Below are positions 11,426 to 23,168 of a stretch of DNA of 64,000 bases, one piece after another. Numbering within the stretch: the stretch's first letter is position 1; each line of letters opens with the position of its first letter. Origin of the DNA: Siphonodentalium dalli (lineage: Eukaryota > Mollusca > Scaphopoda > Gadilida > Siphonodentaliidae). The position numbers and the translations under genes were made by a program. The notes under the pieces are model-generated. The model did not search any database and was not told where the DNA came from. It saw only the letters and a list, made by a program, of their open reading frames with translations. The DNA lies in assembly GCA_032622095.1 (NCBI GenBank), contig CP136062.1, positions 3,660,001 through 3,724,000 on the forward strand, read 5' to 3'.

Positions 11426-14400
11426 ATTGGTGAGGAGTAAGTATCACGGCATAACTCTTCGTGATTTCGACATCACACACAGGGAAGGCAATTCTGTACA
11501 GGATTTCCGCCACACGAAGTTCAGATTTTGAGAAATTGGGTCAGGACGGGTCACGAAATAGAGTCGGGACCCCGAAAAATAACATATTACGCCATTACAA
11601 TTGGTGAGGAGTAAGTATCACGGCCAGCTCTCGGTGATTTCGACATCACAGACAGGGCAGCCAATTCTGTACAGGATTTCCGCCACACGCAGTTCAGATT
11701 TTAAGAAATAGGGTCATGACGTGTCACGAATTAGAGTCGGGACCCCGAAAATTAACATATTACGCCATTAAAATTGGTGAGGAGTGAGTATCACGGGCTA
11801 GCTCTTCGTGATTTCGATATCACAGACAGGGAAGGCAATTCTGTACAGGATTTCTGCCACAAGCAGTTCAGATTTTGAGAAATTGGGTCAGGACGTGTCA
11901 AGAAATAGATTCGGGACCCCGAAAATTAACATATTATGCCATTAAAATTGATGAGGAGTGAGTATCACGGCCTATCTCTTCGTGATTTCGATATCACACA
12001 CAGGACAGGCAATTCTGTACAGGATTTCCGCCACACGCAGTTCAGATTTTGAGAAATTGGGTCATGACGGGTCACAAAATATATTCGGGACCCCGAAAAT
12101 TCACTTATTATGACATTAAAATTGGTGAGGAGTAAGTATCACGGCAAAAGTCTTCGTGATTTCGACATCACACACAGGGAAGGCAATTCTGTACAGGATT
12201 TCCGCCACACGCAGTTGAGATTTTGATAAATTGGGTCAGGACGGGTCACGAAATAGAGTCGGGACCCCGAAAATTAACATATTACGCCATTTAATGTGGT
12301 GACGAGTAAGTATAACGGCCTTGCTCTTCGTGATTTCCAGAACACAGGCAGGGCAGGCAATTCTGTACAGGATTTCCGCCACACGCAGTTCATATTTTGA
12401 GAAATAGTGTCAGGACGTGTCACGAAATAGAATCGGGACCCCGAAAATTTACATAATACGCCATTACAATTGTTGACGAGTAAGTATCACGGCCTAGCTC
12501 TTTTAGATATCACAGACAGGGAAGGCAATTCTGTACAGGATTTCCGCCACATGCAGTTCAGATTTTGAGAAATTGGGTCAGGACATGTCACAAAATATAT
12601 TCGGGACCCCGAAAATTCACATATTACGGCATTAAAATTGGTGAGGAGTAAGTATCACGGCCTCTCTCCGCGATGTCGACATCACAGACAGGGTAGCCAA
12701 TTCTTTACAGGATTTCAGCCACACGCAGTTCAGATTTTGATAAATTGGGTCAGGACGGGTCACGAAATAGAGTCGGGACCCCGGAAATTTACATAATACG
12801 CCATTATAATTGAAGACGAGTAAGTATCACGGCCTAACTCTTCGTGATTTCAATATCACAGAAAGGGCAGGCAATTCTGTATAGGATTTCCGCCACAGGC
12901 AGTTGAGATTTTAAGAAATTGGGTCAGGACGGGTCACGAAATAGAGTCAGGACCCCGGAAATTCATATACTACGCCATTTAATGTGGTGGCGAGTAAGTA
13001 TAACGGCCTAACTCTTCGTGATTTCGACATCACATACAGGGCAGCCAATTCTGTACACAAGCATTTCAGATTTTGAGAAATTGGGTCAGGACGGGTCACG
13101 AAATAGAGTCAGGACCCCTGGACATTCACATATTACGCCATTAAAATTGGTGAGGAGTAAGTATCACGGCATAACTCTTCGTGATTTCGACATCACACAC
13201 AGGGAAGGCAATTCTGTACAGGATTTCCGCCACACGCAGTTCAGATTTTGATAAATTGGGTCAGGACGGGTCACGAAATAGAGTCGGGACCCCGAAAATT
13301 TACATAATACGCCATTAAAATTGGTGATGAGTAAGTATCACGGCCTAACTCTCCGTGATGTCGACTTCGCAGACAGGGCAGCCAATTCTGTAGAGGATTT
13401 CCGCCACACGCAGTTCAGATTTTGATAAATTGGGTCAGGACGGGTCACGAAATAGAGTCAGGACCCCGGAAATTCATATATTACGCCATTAAAATTGGTG
13501 AGGAGTAAGTATCACGGCCTAGCTCTTCGTGATTTCGATATCACAGACAGGGAAGGCAATTCTGTACAGGATTTCTGCAACACGATGTTCAGATTTTGAT
13601 AAATTGGGTCAGGACGGGTCACGAAATAGAGTCGGGACCCCGAAAATTCACATATTACGGCATTAAAATTGGTGAGGAGTAAGTATCACGGCCTCTCTCT
13701 CCGCGATGTCGACATCACAGACAGGGCAGCCAATTATGTATAGGATGTCCGCCACACGCAGTTCAGATTTTGATAAATTGGTCAGGACGGGTCACGAAAT
13801 AGAGTCGGGACCCCGAAATTTACATAATACGCCATTAAAATTGGTGACGAGTAAGTATCACGGCCTAACTCTTCGTGATTTCAATATCACAGAAAGGGCA
13901 GGAAATTCTGTATAGGATTTCCGCCACAGGTAGTTGAGATTTTAAGAAATTGGGTCAGGACGGGTCACGAAATAGAGTCAGGACCCCGGAAATTCATATA
14001 CTACGCCATTTAATGTGGTGGCGAGTAAGTATAACGGCCTTACTCTTCGTGATTTCCACAACACAGGCAGGGCAGCAGGTAATTATGTACAGGATTCCGC
14101 CACTCGCAGTTCAGATTTTGAGAAATTGGGTCAGGACGGGTCACGAAATAGAGTCGGGACCCCGAAAATTAACATATTACGCCATTAAAATTGGTGAGGA
14201 GTGAGTATCACGGCCTAGCTCTTCATGATTTCGATATCACAGACAGGACAGGCAATTCTGTACAGGATTTCCGCCACACGCAGTTCAGATTTTGAGAAAT
14301 TGGGTCATGACGGGTCACAAAATATATTCGGGACCCCGAAAATTCACATATTATGACATTAAAATTGGTGAGGAGTGAGTATCACGGCCTAGCTCTTCGT

Positions 14401-14961
14401 GATTTCGATATCACATACAGGGAAGGCAATTCTGTACAGGATTTCCGCCACAAGCAGTTCAGATTTTGAGAAATTGGGTCAGGACGTGTCACGAAATAGA
14501 GTCGGACCCCGAAAATTAACATATTACGCCATTAAAATTGATGAGGAGTGAGTATCACGGCCTAGCTCTTCATGATTTAGATATCACAGACAGGACAGGC
14601 AATTCTGTAAAGGATTTCCGCAACACGCAGTTCAGATTTTGAGAAATTGGGTCATGACGGGTCACAAAATATATTCGGGACCCCGAAAATTCACATATTA
14701 TGACATTAAAATTGGTGAGGAGTAAGTATCACGGCAAAAGTCTTCCTGATTTCGACATCACACACAGGGAAGGCAATTCTGTACAGGATTTCCGCCACAC
14801 GCAGATGAGATTTTGAAAAATTGGGTCAGGACGGGTTACGAAATAGAGTCGGCACCCCGAAAATTCATATACTACGCCATTTAATGTGGTGACGAGTAAG
14901 TATAACGGCCTTGCTCTTCGTGATTTCCAGAACACAGGCAGGGCAGGCAATTCTGTACAGG
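11426..14961 (+). repeat. Mosaic satellite block related to the B units
   Basis: From about 11552 the monomer order of 9650 onward is repeated at an offset of about 1,902 bp (about 11 monomers) up to about 13005. There a TATAACGGCCTAACTC join skips part of the template. The rest alternates monomer types seen elsewhere, including a TATTATGACATT monomer at about 14345 and again at 14699. One monomer has lost the central dyad arm (12502). The block ends at the foreign segment at 14962. Confidence 0.75.
12495..12512 (+). other. 6-bp deletion removing the central dyad arm
   Basis: Other monomers of this type read AGCTCTTCGTGATTTAGATATC. Here the sequence is AGCTCTTTTAGATATC, with CGTGAT missing at about 12502. 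This removes the arm that pairs with both flanking ATCAC arms, so this monomer cannot form either hairpin. The next tail (about 12663) also lacks 2 bp of its CTCTCTCTCC run. Confidence 0.85.
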
Positions 14962-14997
14962 TTATGATCCGGTTACACGTCGCGGTTAACCGGCTAC
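14962..14997. other. Non-satellite insertion/replacement with inverted repeat
   Basis: After GCAATTCTGTACAGG the repeat should continue ATTTCCGCCACACG. Instead there are about 36 bases of unrelated sequence, then the satellite resumes at AAATAGAGTCAGG. About 53 bp of the monomer are missing. The segment contains CCGGTTA at 14969-14975 and its reverse complement TAACCGG at 14987-14993 (11-base loop), and the overlapping palindrome CGGTTAACCG at 14983-14992. I find no second copy in the window. It may be filler DNA from end-joining repair, the scar of a mobile element, or an assembly join. No flanking target-site duplication is clear. Confidence 0.85.
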
Positions 14998-15775
14998 AAA
15001 AATAGAGTCAGGACCCCGGACATTCATATATTACGCCATTAAAATTTGTGAGGAGTAAGTATCACGGCCTAGCTCTTCGTGATTTATATATCACAGACAG
15101 GGAAGGCAATTCTGTACAGGATTTCCGCCACACGCAGTTCAGATTTTGAGAAATTGGGTCAGGACGGGTCACGAAATAGAGTCGGGACCCCGAAAATTAA
15201 CATATTACGCCATTAAAATTGGTGAGGAGTAAGTATCACGACCTAACTCTTCGTGATTTCGACATCACATACAGGGCAGCCAATTCTGTACAGGATTTCC
15301 GACACAATCATTTCAGATTTTGAGAAATTGGGTCAGGACGGGTCACGAAATAGAGTCAGGACCCCTGGACATTCACATATTACGCTATTAAAATTGGTGA
15401 GGAGTAAGTATCACGGCATAACTCTTCGTGATTTCGTCATCACGCACAGGGAAGGCAATTCTGTACAGGATTTCCGCCACACGCAGTTCAGATTTTGATA
15501 AATTGGGTCAGAACGGGTCACGAAATAGAGTCGGGACCCCGAAAATTTACATAATACGCCATTAAAATTGGTGACGAGTAAGTATCACGGCCTAACTCTC
15601 CGTGATGTCGACATCGCAGACAGGGCAGCCAATTCTGTACAGGATTTCCCCCACACGCAGTTCAGATTTTGATAAATTGGGTCAGGACGGGTCACGAAAT
15701 AGAGTCAGGACCCCGGAAATTCATATATTACGCCATTAAAATTGGTGACGAGTAAGTATCACGGCTTGACTCTCC

Positions 15776-15791
15776 GTGATGTCGACATCAC
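15776..15791. other. Perfect 16-bp palindrome form of the monomer dyad
   Basis: GTGATGTCGACATCAC is self-complementary over all 16 bases. The common monomer form GTGATTTCGATATCAC has one mismatched pair, and GTGATTTCGACATCAC also has one. It belongs to the GGCTTGACTCTCC monomer type. Confidence 0.9.
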
Positions 15792-17427
15792 AGACAGGGC
15801 AGCCAATTCTGTACAGGATTTCCGCCACACGCAGTTCAGATTTTTAGAAATAGTGTCAGGACGTGTCACGAAATAGAGTCGGGACTCCGAACATTTTCAT
15901 AATACGCCATTACAATTGTTGACGAGTAAGTATCACGGCATAACTATTCGTGATTTCGATTTCACAGACAGGGCAGGCAATTCTGTATAGGATTTCCGCC
16001 ACAGGCAGTTCAGATTTTAAGAAATTGGGTCAGGACGGGTCACGAAATAGAGTCAGGACCCCGGAAATTCATATATTACGCCATTAAAATTTGTGAGGAG
16101 TAAGTATCACGGCCTAGCTTTTCGTGATTTAGATATCACAGACAGGGAAGGCAATTCTGTACAGGATTTCCGCCCCACGCAGTTCAGATTTTGAGAAATT
16201 GGGTCAGGACATGTCACAAAATATATTCGGGACCCCGAAAATTCACATAGTACGGCATTAAAATTGGTGAGGAGTAAGTATCACGGCCTCTCTCTCCGCG
16301 ATGTCGACATCACAGACAGGGCAGCCAATTCTGTACAGAATTTCCGCCACACGCAGTTCAGATTTTGATAAATTGGGTCAGGACGGGTCACGAAATAGAG
16401 TCGGGACCCCGGAAATTTACATAATACGCCATTAAAATTGGTGACGAGTAAGTATCAAGGCCTAACTCTTCGTGATTTCAATATCACAGAAAGGGCAGGC
16501 AATTCTGTACAGGATTTCCGCCACAGGCAGTTGAGATTTTAAGAAATTGGGTCAGGACGGGTCACGAAATAGATTCGGGACACCGAAAATTAACATATTA
16601 CGCCATTAATATTGATATGGAGTGAGTATCACGGCCTATCTCTTCGTGATTTCGATATCACACACAGGACAGGCAATTCTGTACAGGGTTTCCGCCACAC
16701 GCAGTTCAGATTTTGAGAAATTGGGTCATGACGGGTCACAAAATAAATTCGGGACCCCGAAAATTCACATATTATGACATTAAAATTGGTGAGGAGTAAG
16801 TATCACGGCAAAAGTCTTCGTGATTTCGACATCACACACAGGGAAGGCAATTCTGTACAGGATTTCCGCCACACGCAGTTGAGATTTTGATAAATTGGGT
16901 CAGGACGGGTCACGAAATAGAGTCGGGACCCCGAAAATTAACATATTACGCCATTTAATGTGGTGACGAGTAATTATAACGGTCTTGCTCTTCGTGATTT
17001 CCAGAACACAGGCAGGGCAGCAGGTAATTATGTACAGGATTCCGCCACACGCAGTTCATATTTTGAGAAATAGGGTCAGGATGTGTCACGAAATAGAATC
17101 GGGACCCCGAAAATTTACATAATACGCCATTACAATTATTGACGAGTAAGTATCACGGCCTAACTCTTCGTGATTTAGATATCACAGACAGGGAAGACAA
17201 TTCTGTACAGGATTTCCGCCACATGCAGTTCAGATTTTGAGAAATTGGGTCAGGACATGTCACAAAATATATTCGGGACCCCGAAAATTCACATATTACG
17301 GCATTAAAATTGGTGAGGAGTAAGTATCACGGCCTCTCTCTCCGCGATGTCGACATCACAGACATGGTATCCAATTCTTTACAGGATTTCCGCCACACGC
17401 AGTTCAGATTTTGATAAATTGGGTCAG

Positions 17428-17448
17428 GACGGGTCACTAATTGAAGAC
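17428..17448 (+). other. 43-bp deletion within a monomer
   Basis: GGGTCAC, ending at 17437, is joined directly to TAATTGAAGACGAG. In related copies (10870-10925, 12740-12820) about 43 bp lie between, from GAAATAGAGTCG to TACGCCATTA. The loss covers the G/C-rich CGGGACCCCG core and one phased A-tract. It is private to this copy. Confidence 0.85.
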
Positions 17449-18204
17449 GAGTAAGTATCACGGCCTTAACTCTTCGTGATTTCAATATCACAGAAAGGGC
17501 AGGCAATTCTGTATAGGATTTCCGCCACAGGCAGTTGAGATTTTAAGAAAATGGGTCAGGACGGGTCACGAAATAGAGTCAGGACCCCGGAAATTCATAT
17601 ACTACGCCATTTAATGTGGTGGCGAATAAGTATAACGGCCTTGCTCTTCGTGATTTCCACAACACAGGAAGGGCAGTCAATTCTGTACAGGATTTCCACC
17701 ACCTGCAGTTCAGATTTTGAGAAATTGGGTCAGGACGGGTCACGAAATAGAGTCGGGACCCCGAAAATTAACATATTACGCCATTAAAATTGGTGAGGAG
17801 TAAGTATCACGACCTAACTCTTCGTGATATCGACATCACATACAGGGCAGCCAATTCTGTATACAAGCATTTCAGATTTTGAGAAATTGGGTCAGGACGG
17901 GTCACGAAATAGAGTCAGGACCCCTGGACATTCACATATTACGCCTTTAAAATTGGTGGGGAGTAAGTATCACGGCATAACTCTTCGTGATTTCGATATC
18001 ACACACAGGGAAGGCAATTATGTACAGGATTTCCGCCACACGCAGTTCAGATTTTGATAAATTGGGTCAGGACGGGTCACGAAATAGAGTCGGGACCCCG
18101 AAAATTTACATAATACGCCATTAAAATTGGTGAGGAGTAAGTATCACGGCCTAACTCTCCGTATTGTCGACATCGCAGACAGGGCAGCCAATTCTGTACA
18201 GGAT

Positions 18205-19720
18205 TTCCGCCACACGCAGTTCAGATTTTGATAAATTGGGTCAGGACGGGTCACGAAATAGAGTCAGGACCCCCGGGACATTCACATATTACGCCATTAA
18301 AATTGGTGAGGAGTAAGTATCACGGCATAACTCTTCGTGATTTCGACATCACACACAGGGAAGGCAATTCTGTACGGATTTCCGCCACACGCAGTTCAGA
18401 TTTTAATAAATTGGGTCAGGACGGGTCACGAAATAGAGTCAGGACCCCGGAAATTCATATATTACGCCATTAAAATTAGTGAGGAGTAAGTATCACGGCC
18501 TAGCTCTTCGTGATTTCGATATCACAGACAGGGAAGGCAATTCTGTACAGGATTTCTGCCACACGATGTTCAGATTTTGATAAATTGGGTCAGGACATGT
18601 CACAAAATATATTCGGGACCCCGAAAATTCACATATTACGGCATTAAAATTGGTGAGGAGTGAGTATCACGGCCTCTCTCTCCGCGATGTCGACATCACA
18701 GACAGGGCAGCCAATTCTGTACAGAATTTCCGCCACACGCAGTTCAGATTTTGATAAATTGGGTCAGGACGGGTCACGAAATAGAGTCGGGACCCCGGAA
18801 ATTTACATAATACGCCATTAAAATTGGTGACGAGTAAGTATCAAGGCCTAACTCTTCGTGATTTCAATATCACATAAAGGGCAGGCAATTCTGTATAGAA
18901 TTTCCGCCACAGGCAGTTGAGATTTTAAGAAATTGGGTCAGGACGGGTCACGAAATAGAGTCAGGACCCCGGAAATTCATATACTACGCCATCTAATGTG
19001 GTGTCGAGTAAGTATAACGCCCTTACTCTTCGTGATTTCCACAACACAGGCCGGACAGCAGGTAATTATGTACAGGATTTCCGCCACTCCCAGTTCAGAT
19101 TTTGAGAAATTGGGTCAGGACGGGTCACGAAATAGAGTCGGGACCCCGAAAAATAACATATTACGTCATTACAATTGGTGAGGAGTAAGTATCACGGCCA
19201 GCTCTCGGCGATTTCGACATCACAGACAGGGCAGCCAATTTTGTACAGGATTTCCGCCACACGCAGTTCAGATTTTAAGAAATAGGGTCATGACGTGTCA
19301 CGAATTAGAGTCGGGACCCCGAAAATTAACATATTACGCCATTAAAATTGGTGAGGAGTGAGTATCACGGCCTAGCTCTTCGTGATTTCGATATCACAGA
19401 CAGGGAAGGCAATTCTGTACAGGATTTCCGCCACAAGCAGTTCAGATTTTGAGAAATTGGGTCAGGACGTGTCAAGAAATAGATTCGGGACCCCGAAAAT
19501 TAACATATTACGCCATTAAAATTGATGAGGAGTGAGTATCACGGCCTATCTCTTCGTGATTTCGATATCACACACAGGACAGGCAATTCTGTACAGGATT
19601 TCCGCCATACGCAGTTCAGATTTTGAGAAATTGGGTCATGACGGGTCACAAAATATATTCGTGACCCCGAAAATTCACATATTATGACATTAAAATTGGT
19701 GAGGAGTAAGTATCACGGCA
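18205..19720 (+). repeat. HOR unit D1 (first copy at 2,221-bp offset)
   Basis: It matches 20426-21941 with a constant 2,221-bp offset (18228 to 20449; 18933 to 21154). Shared diagnostics: CAGGACCCCCGGGACATTC, TGTACGGATTTCC with a missing A, TTCTGCCACACGATGTTCAG, GGCCGGACAGCAGG, and CTCTCGGCGATTTCG. Similarity fades after about 19720, where the two copies continue into different monomer types. Confidence 0.85.
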
Positions 19721-20425
19721 AAAGTCTTCGTGATTTCGACATCACACACAAGGAAGGCAATTCTGTACAGGATTTCTGCCACACGCAGTTGAGATTTTGA
19801 TAAATTGGGTCAGGACGGGTCACGAAATAGAGTCGGGACCCCGAAAATTAACATATTACGCCATTTCCAGAACACAGGCAGGGCAGGCAATTCTGTACAG
19901 GATTTCCGCCACACGCAGTTCATATTTTGAGAAGTAGGGTCAGGACGTGTCACGAAATAGAATCGGGACTCCGAAAATTTACATAATACGCCATTACAAT
20001 TGTTGACGAGTAAGTATCACGGCCTAGCTCTTCGTGATTTATATATCACAGACAGGGAAGGCAATTCTGTACAGGATTTCCGCCACATGCAGTTCAGATT
20101 TTGAGAAATTGGGTCAGGACATGTCACAAAATATATTCGGGACCCCGAAAATTCACATATTACGGCATTAAAATTGGTGAGGAGTAAGTATCACGGCCTC
20201 TCTCTCCGCGATGTCGACATCAAAGACAGGGTAGCCAATTCTTTACAGGATTTCCGCCACACGCAGTTCAGATTTTGATAAATTGGGCCAGGACGGGTCA
20301 CGAAATAGAGTCGGGACCCCGGAAATTTACATAATACGCCATTATAATTGAAGACGAGTAAGTATCACGGCCTAACTCTTCGTGATTTCAATATCACAGA
20401 AAGGGCAGGCAATTCTGTATAGGAT
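19721..20425 (+). repeat. Linker satellite with a 44-bp deletion at 19866
   Basis: Ordinary monomers between the two D copies. At 19861-19870 CCATTT is joined to CCAGAACACAGG. Related copies have 44 bp more (AATGTGGTGACG through CGTGATTT) between these points. The 4-base word ATTT sits at both deletion ends, consistent with slippage or microhomology-mediated repair. The deletion removes the dyad of that monomer. Confidence 0.85.
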
Positions 20426-21941
20426 TTCCGCCACACGCAGTTCAGATTTTGATAAATTGGGTCAGGACGGGTCACGAAATAGAGTCAGGACCCCCGGGAC
20501 ATTCACATATTACGCCATTAAAATTGGTGAGGAGTAAGTATCACGGCATAACTCTTCGTGATTTCGACATCACACACAGGGAAGGCAATTCTGTACGGAT
20601 TTCCGCCACACGCAGTTCAGATTTTGATAAATTGGGTCAGGACGGGTCACGAAATAGAGTCAGGACCCCGGAAATTCATATATTACGCCATTAAAATTAG
20701 TGAGGAGTAAGTATCACGGCCTAGCTCTTCGTGATTTCGATATCACAGACAGGGAAGGCAATTCTGTACAGGATTTCTGCCACACGATGTTCAGATTTTG
20801 ATAAATTGGGTCAGGACATGTCACAAAATATATTCGGGACCCCGAAAATTCACATATTACGGCATTAAAATTGGTGAGGAGTGAGTATCACGGCCTCTCT
20901 CTCCGCGATGTCGACATCACAGACAGGGCAGCCAATTCTGTACAGAATTTCCGCCACACGCAGTTCAGATTTTGATAAATTGGGTCAGGACGGGTCACGA
21001 AATAGAGTCGGGACCCCGGAAATTTACATAATACGCCATTAAAATTGGTGACGAGTAAGTATCAAGGCCTAACTCTTCGTGATTTCAATATCACATAAAG
21101 GGCAGGCAATTCTGTATAGAATTTCCGCCACAGGCAGTTGAGATTTTAAGAAATTGGGTCAGGACGGGTCACGAAATAGAGTCAGGACCCCGGAAATTCA
21201 TATACTACGCCATCTAATGTGGTGTCGAGTAAGTATAACGCCCTTACTCTTCGTGATTTCCACAACACAGGCCGGACAGCAGGTAATTATGTACAGGATT
21301 TCCGCCACTCCCAGTTCCGATTTTGAGAAATTGGGTCAGGACGGGTCACGAAATAGAGTCGGGACCCCGAAAAATAACATATTACGCCATTACAATTGGT
21401 GAGGAGTAAGTATCACGGCCAGCTCTCGGCGATTTCGACATCACAGACAGGGCAGCCAATTTTGTACAGGATTTCCGCCACACGCAGTTCAGATTTTAAG
21501 AAATAGGGTCATGACGTGTCACGAATTAGAGTCGGGACCCCGAAAATTAACATATTACGCCATTAAAATTGGTGAGGAGTGAGTATCACGGCCTAGCTCT
21601 TCGTGATTTCGATATCACAGACAGGGAAGGCAATTCTGTACAGGATTTCCGCCACAAGCAGTTCAGATTATGAGAAATTGGGTCAGGACGTGTCAAGAAA
21701 TAGATTCGGGACCCCGAAAATTAACATATTACGCCATTAAAATTGATGAGGAGTGAGTATCACGGCCTATCTCTTCGTGATTTCGATATCACACACAGGA
21801 CAGGCAATTCTGTACAGGATTTCCGCCATACGCAGTTCAGATTTTGAGAAATTGGGTCATGACGGGTCACAAAATATATTCGTGACCCCGAAAATTCACA
21901 TATTATGGCATTAAAATTGGTGAGGAGTAAGTATCACGGTA
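20426..21941 (+). repeat. HOR unit D2 (second copy at 2,221-bp offset)
   Basis: Near-identical to 18205-19720. Noted differences include CAGTTCCGATTTTG near 21315 (versus CAGTTCAGATTTTG), GATTATGAG near 21666 and TATTATGGCATT near 21903. A third copy lies at about 58165-59470 (offset 37,545) and shares CAGTTCCGATTTTG with this copy, so the distant block derives from D2 rather than D1. Confidence 0.85.
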
Positions 21942-23168
21942 AAAGTCTTCGTGATTTCGACATCACGCACAGGGAAGGCAATTCTGTACAGGATTTCCGC
22001 CACACGCAGTTGAGATTTTGAAAAATTGGGTCAGGACGGGTCACGAAATAGAGCCGGGACCCCGAAAATTCATATACTACGCCATTTAATGTGGTGAGGA
22101 GTAAGTATAACGGCCTTGCTCTTCGTGATTTCCAGAACACAGGCAGGGCAGGCAATTCTGTACAGGATTTCCGCCACACGCAGTTCAGATTTTGAGAAAT
22201 AGGATCAGGACGTGTCACGAAATAGAGTCAGGACCCCGTAAATTCATATATTACGCCATTAAAATTTGTGAGGAGTAAGAATCACGGCCTAGCTCTTCGT
22301 GATTTAGATATCACAGACAGGGAAGGCAATTCTGTACAGGATTTCCGTTACACGCAGTTCAGATTTTGAGAAATTGGGTCAGGACATGTCACGAAATAGA
22401 GTCGGGACCCCGAACATTAACATATTACGCCATTAACATTGGTGAGGAGTAAGTATCACGGCATAGCTATTCGTGATTTCGATATCACAGACAGGGAAGG
22501 CAATTCTGTACAGGATTTCCGTTACACGCAGTTCAGATTTTGAGAAATTGGGTCAGGACATGTCACAAAATATATTCGGGACCCCGAAAATTCACATATT
22601 ACGGCATTAAAATTGGTGAGGAGTAAGTATCACGGCATCTCTCTCCGCGATGTCGACATCACAGACAGGGTAGCCAATTCTTTACAGGATTTCCGCCACA
22701 CGCAGTTCAGATTTTGATAAATTGGGTCAGGACGGGTCACGAAATAGAGTCGGGACCCCGGAAATTTACATAATACGCCATTATAATTTAAGACGAGTAA
22801 GTATCACGGCCTAACTCTTCGTGATTTCAATATCACAGAAAGGGCAGGCAATTCTGTAAAGGATTTCCGCCACAGGCAGTTGAGATTTTAAGAAATTGGG
22901 TCAGGACGGGTCACGAAATAGAGTCAGGACCCCGGAAATTCATATACTACGCCATTTAATGTGGTGGCGAGTAAGTATAACGGCCTTGCTCTTCGTGATT
23001 TCCACAACACAGGAAGGGCAGGCAGTTCTGTACAGGATTTCCACCACCTGCAGTTCAGATTTTGAGAAATTGGGTCAGGACGGGTCACGAAATAGAGTCG
23101 GGACCCCGAAAATTAACATATTACGCCATTAAAATTGGTGAGGAGTAAGTATCACGACCTAACTCTTC
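21942..23168 (+). repeat. Satellite block, D continuation
   Basis: About seven monomers. It includes ATTTAATGTGGTGAGG and TTCCAGAACACAGG types, a monomer with CCCCGTAAATTC and GTAAGAATCACGG (22231-22290) that recurs at 28291 and 59781, and the CGAACATTAAC/CATTAACATTGG type. It is reproduced at about 59479-60365 with two fewer monomers. Confidence 0.8.

Larger units (their letters stand above)
15001..18204 (+). repeat. Mosaic satellite block with segments shared with both sides
   Basis: The part from 15253 to about 16100 (ACACAATCATTTCAG, then GTGATTTCGTCATCACGC, GGCTTGACTCTCC and CGAACATTTTCATAATACG) matches 53222-54600 and 56380-57200 rather than its neighbours. From about 16200 to 18060 it follows the B-type order (TATTATGACATT near 16771, AATTGAAGACGAG near 17440, the GTACACAAGCATTTCAG type with one substitution near 17860). 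It thus joins two families found at opposite ends of the window. Confidence 0.75.

Noticed and set aside
14962-14997. Transposon or rho-independent terminator at the inverted repeat
   Set aside because: No target-site duplication, no transposase, no T-run after the stem, and too short. Kept only as an unexplained segment.
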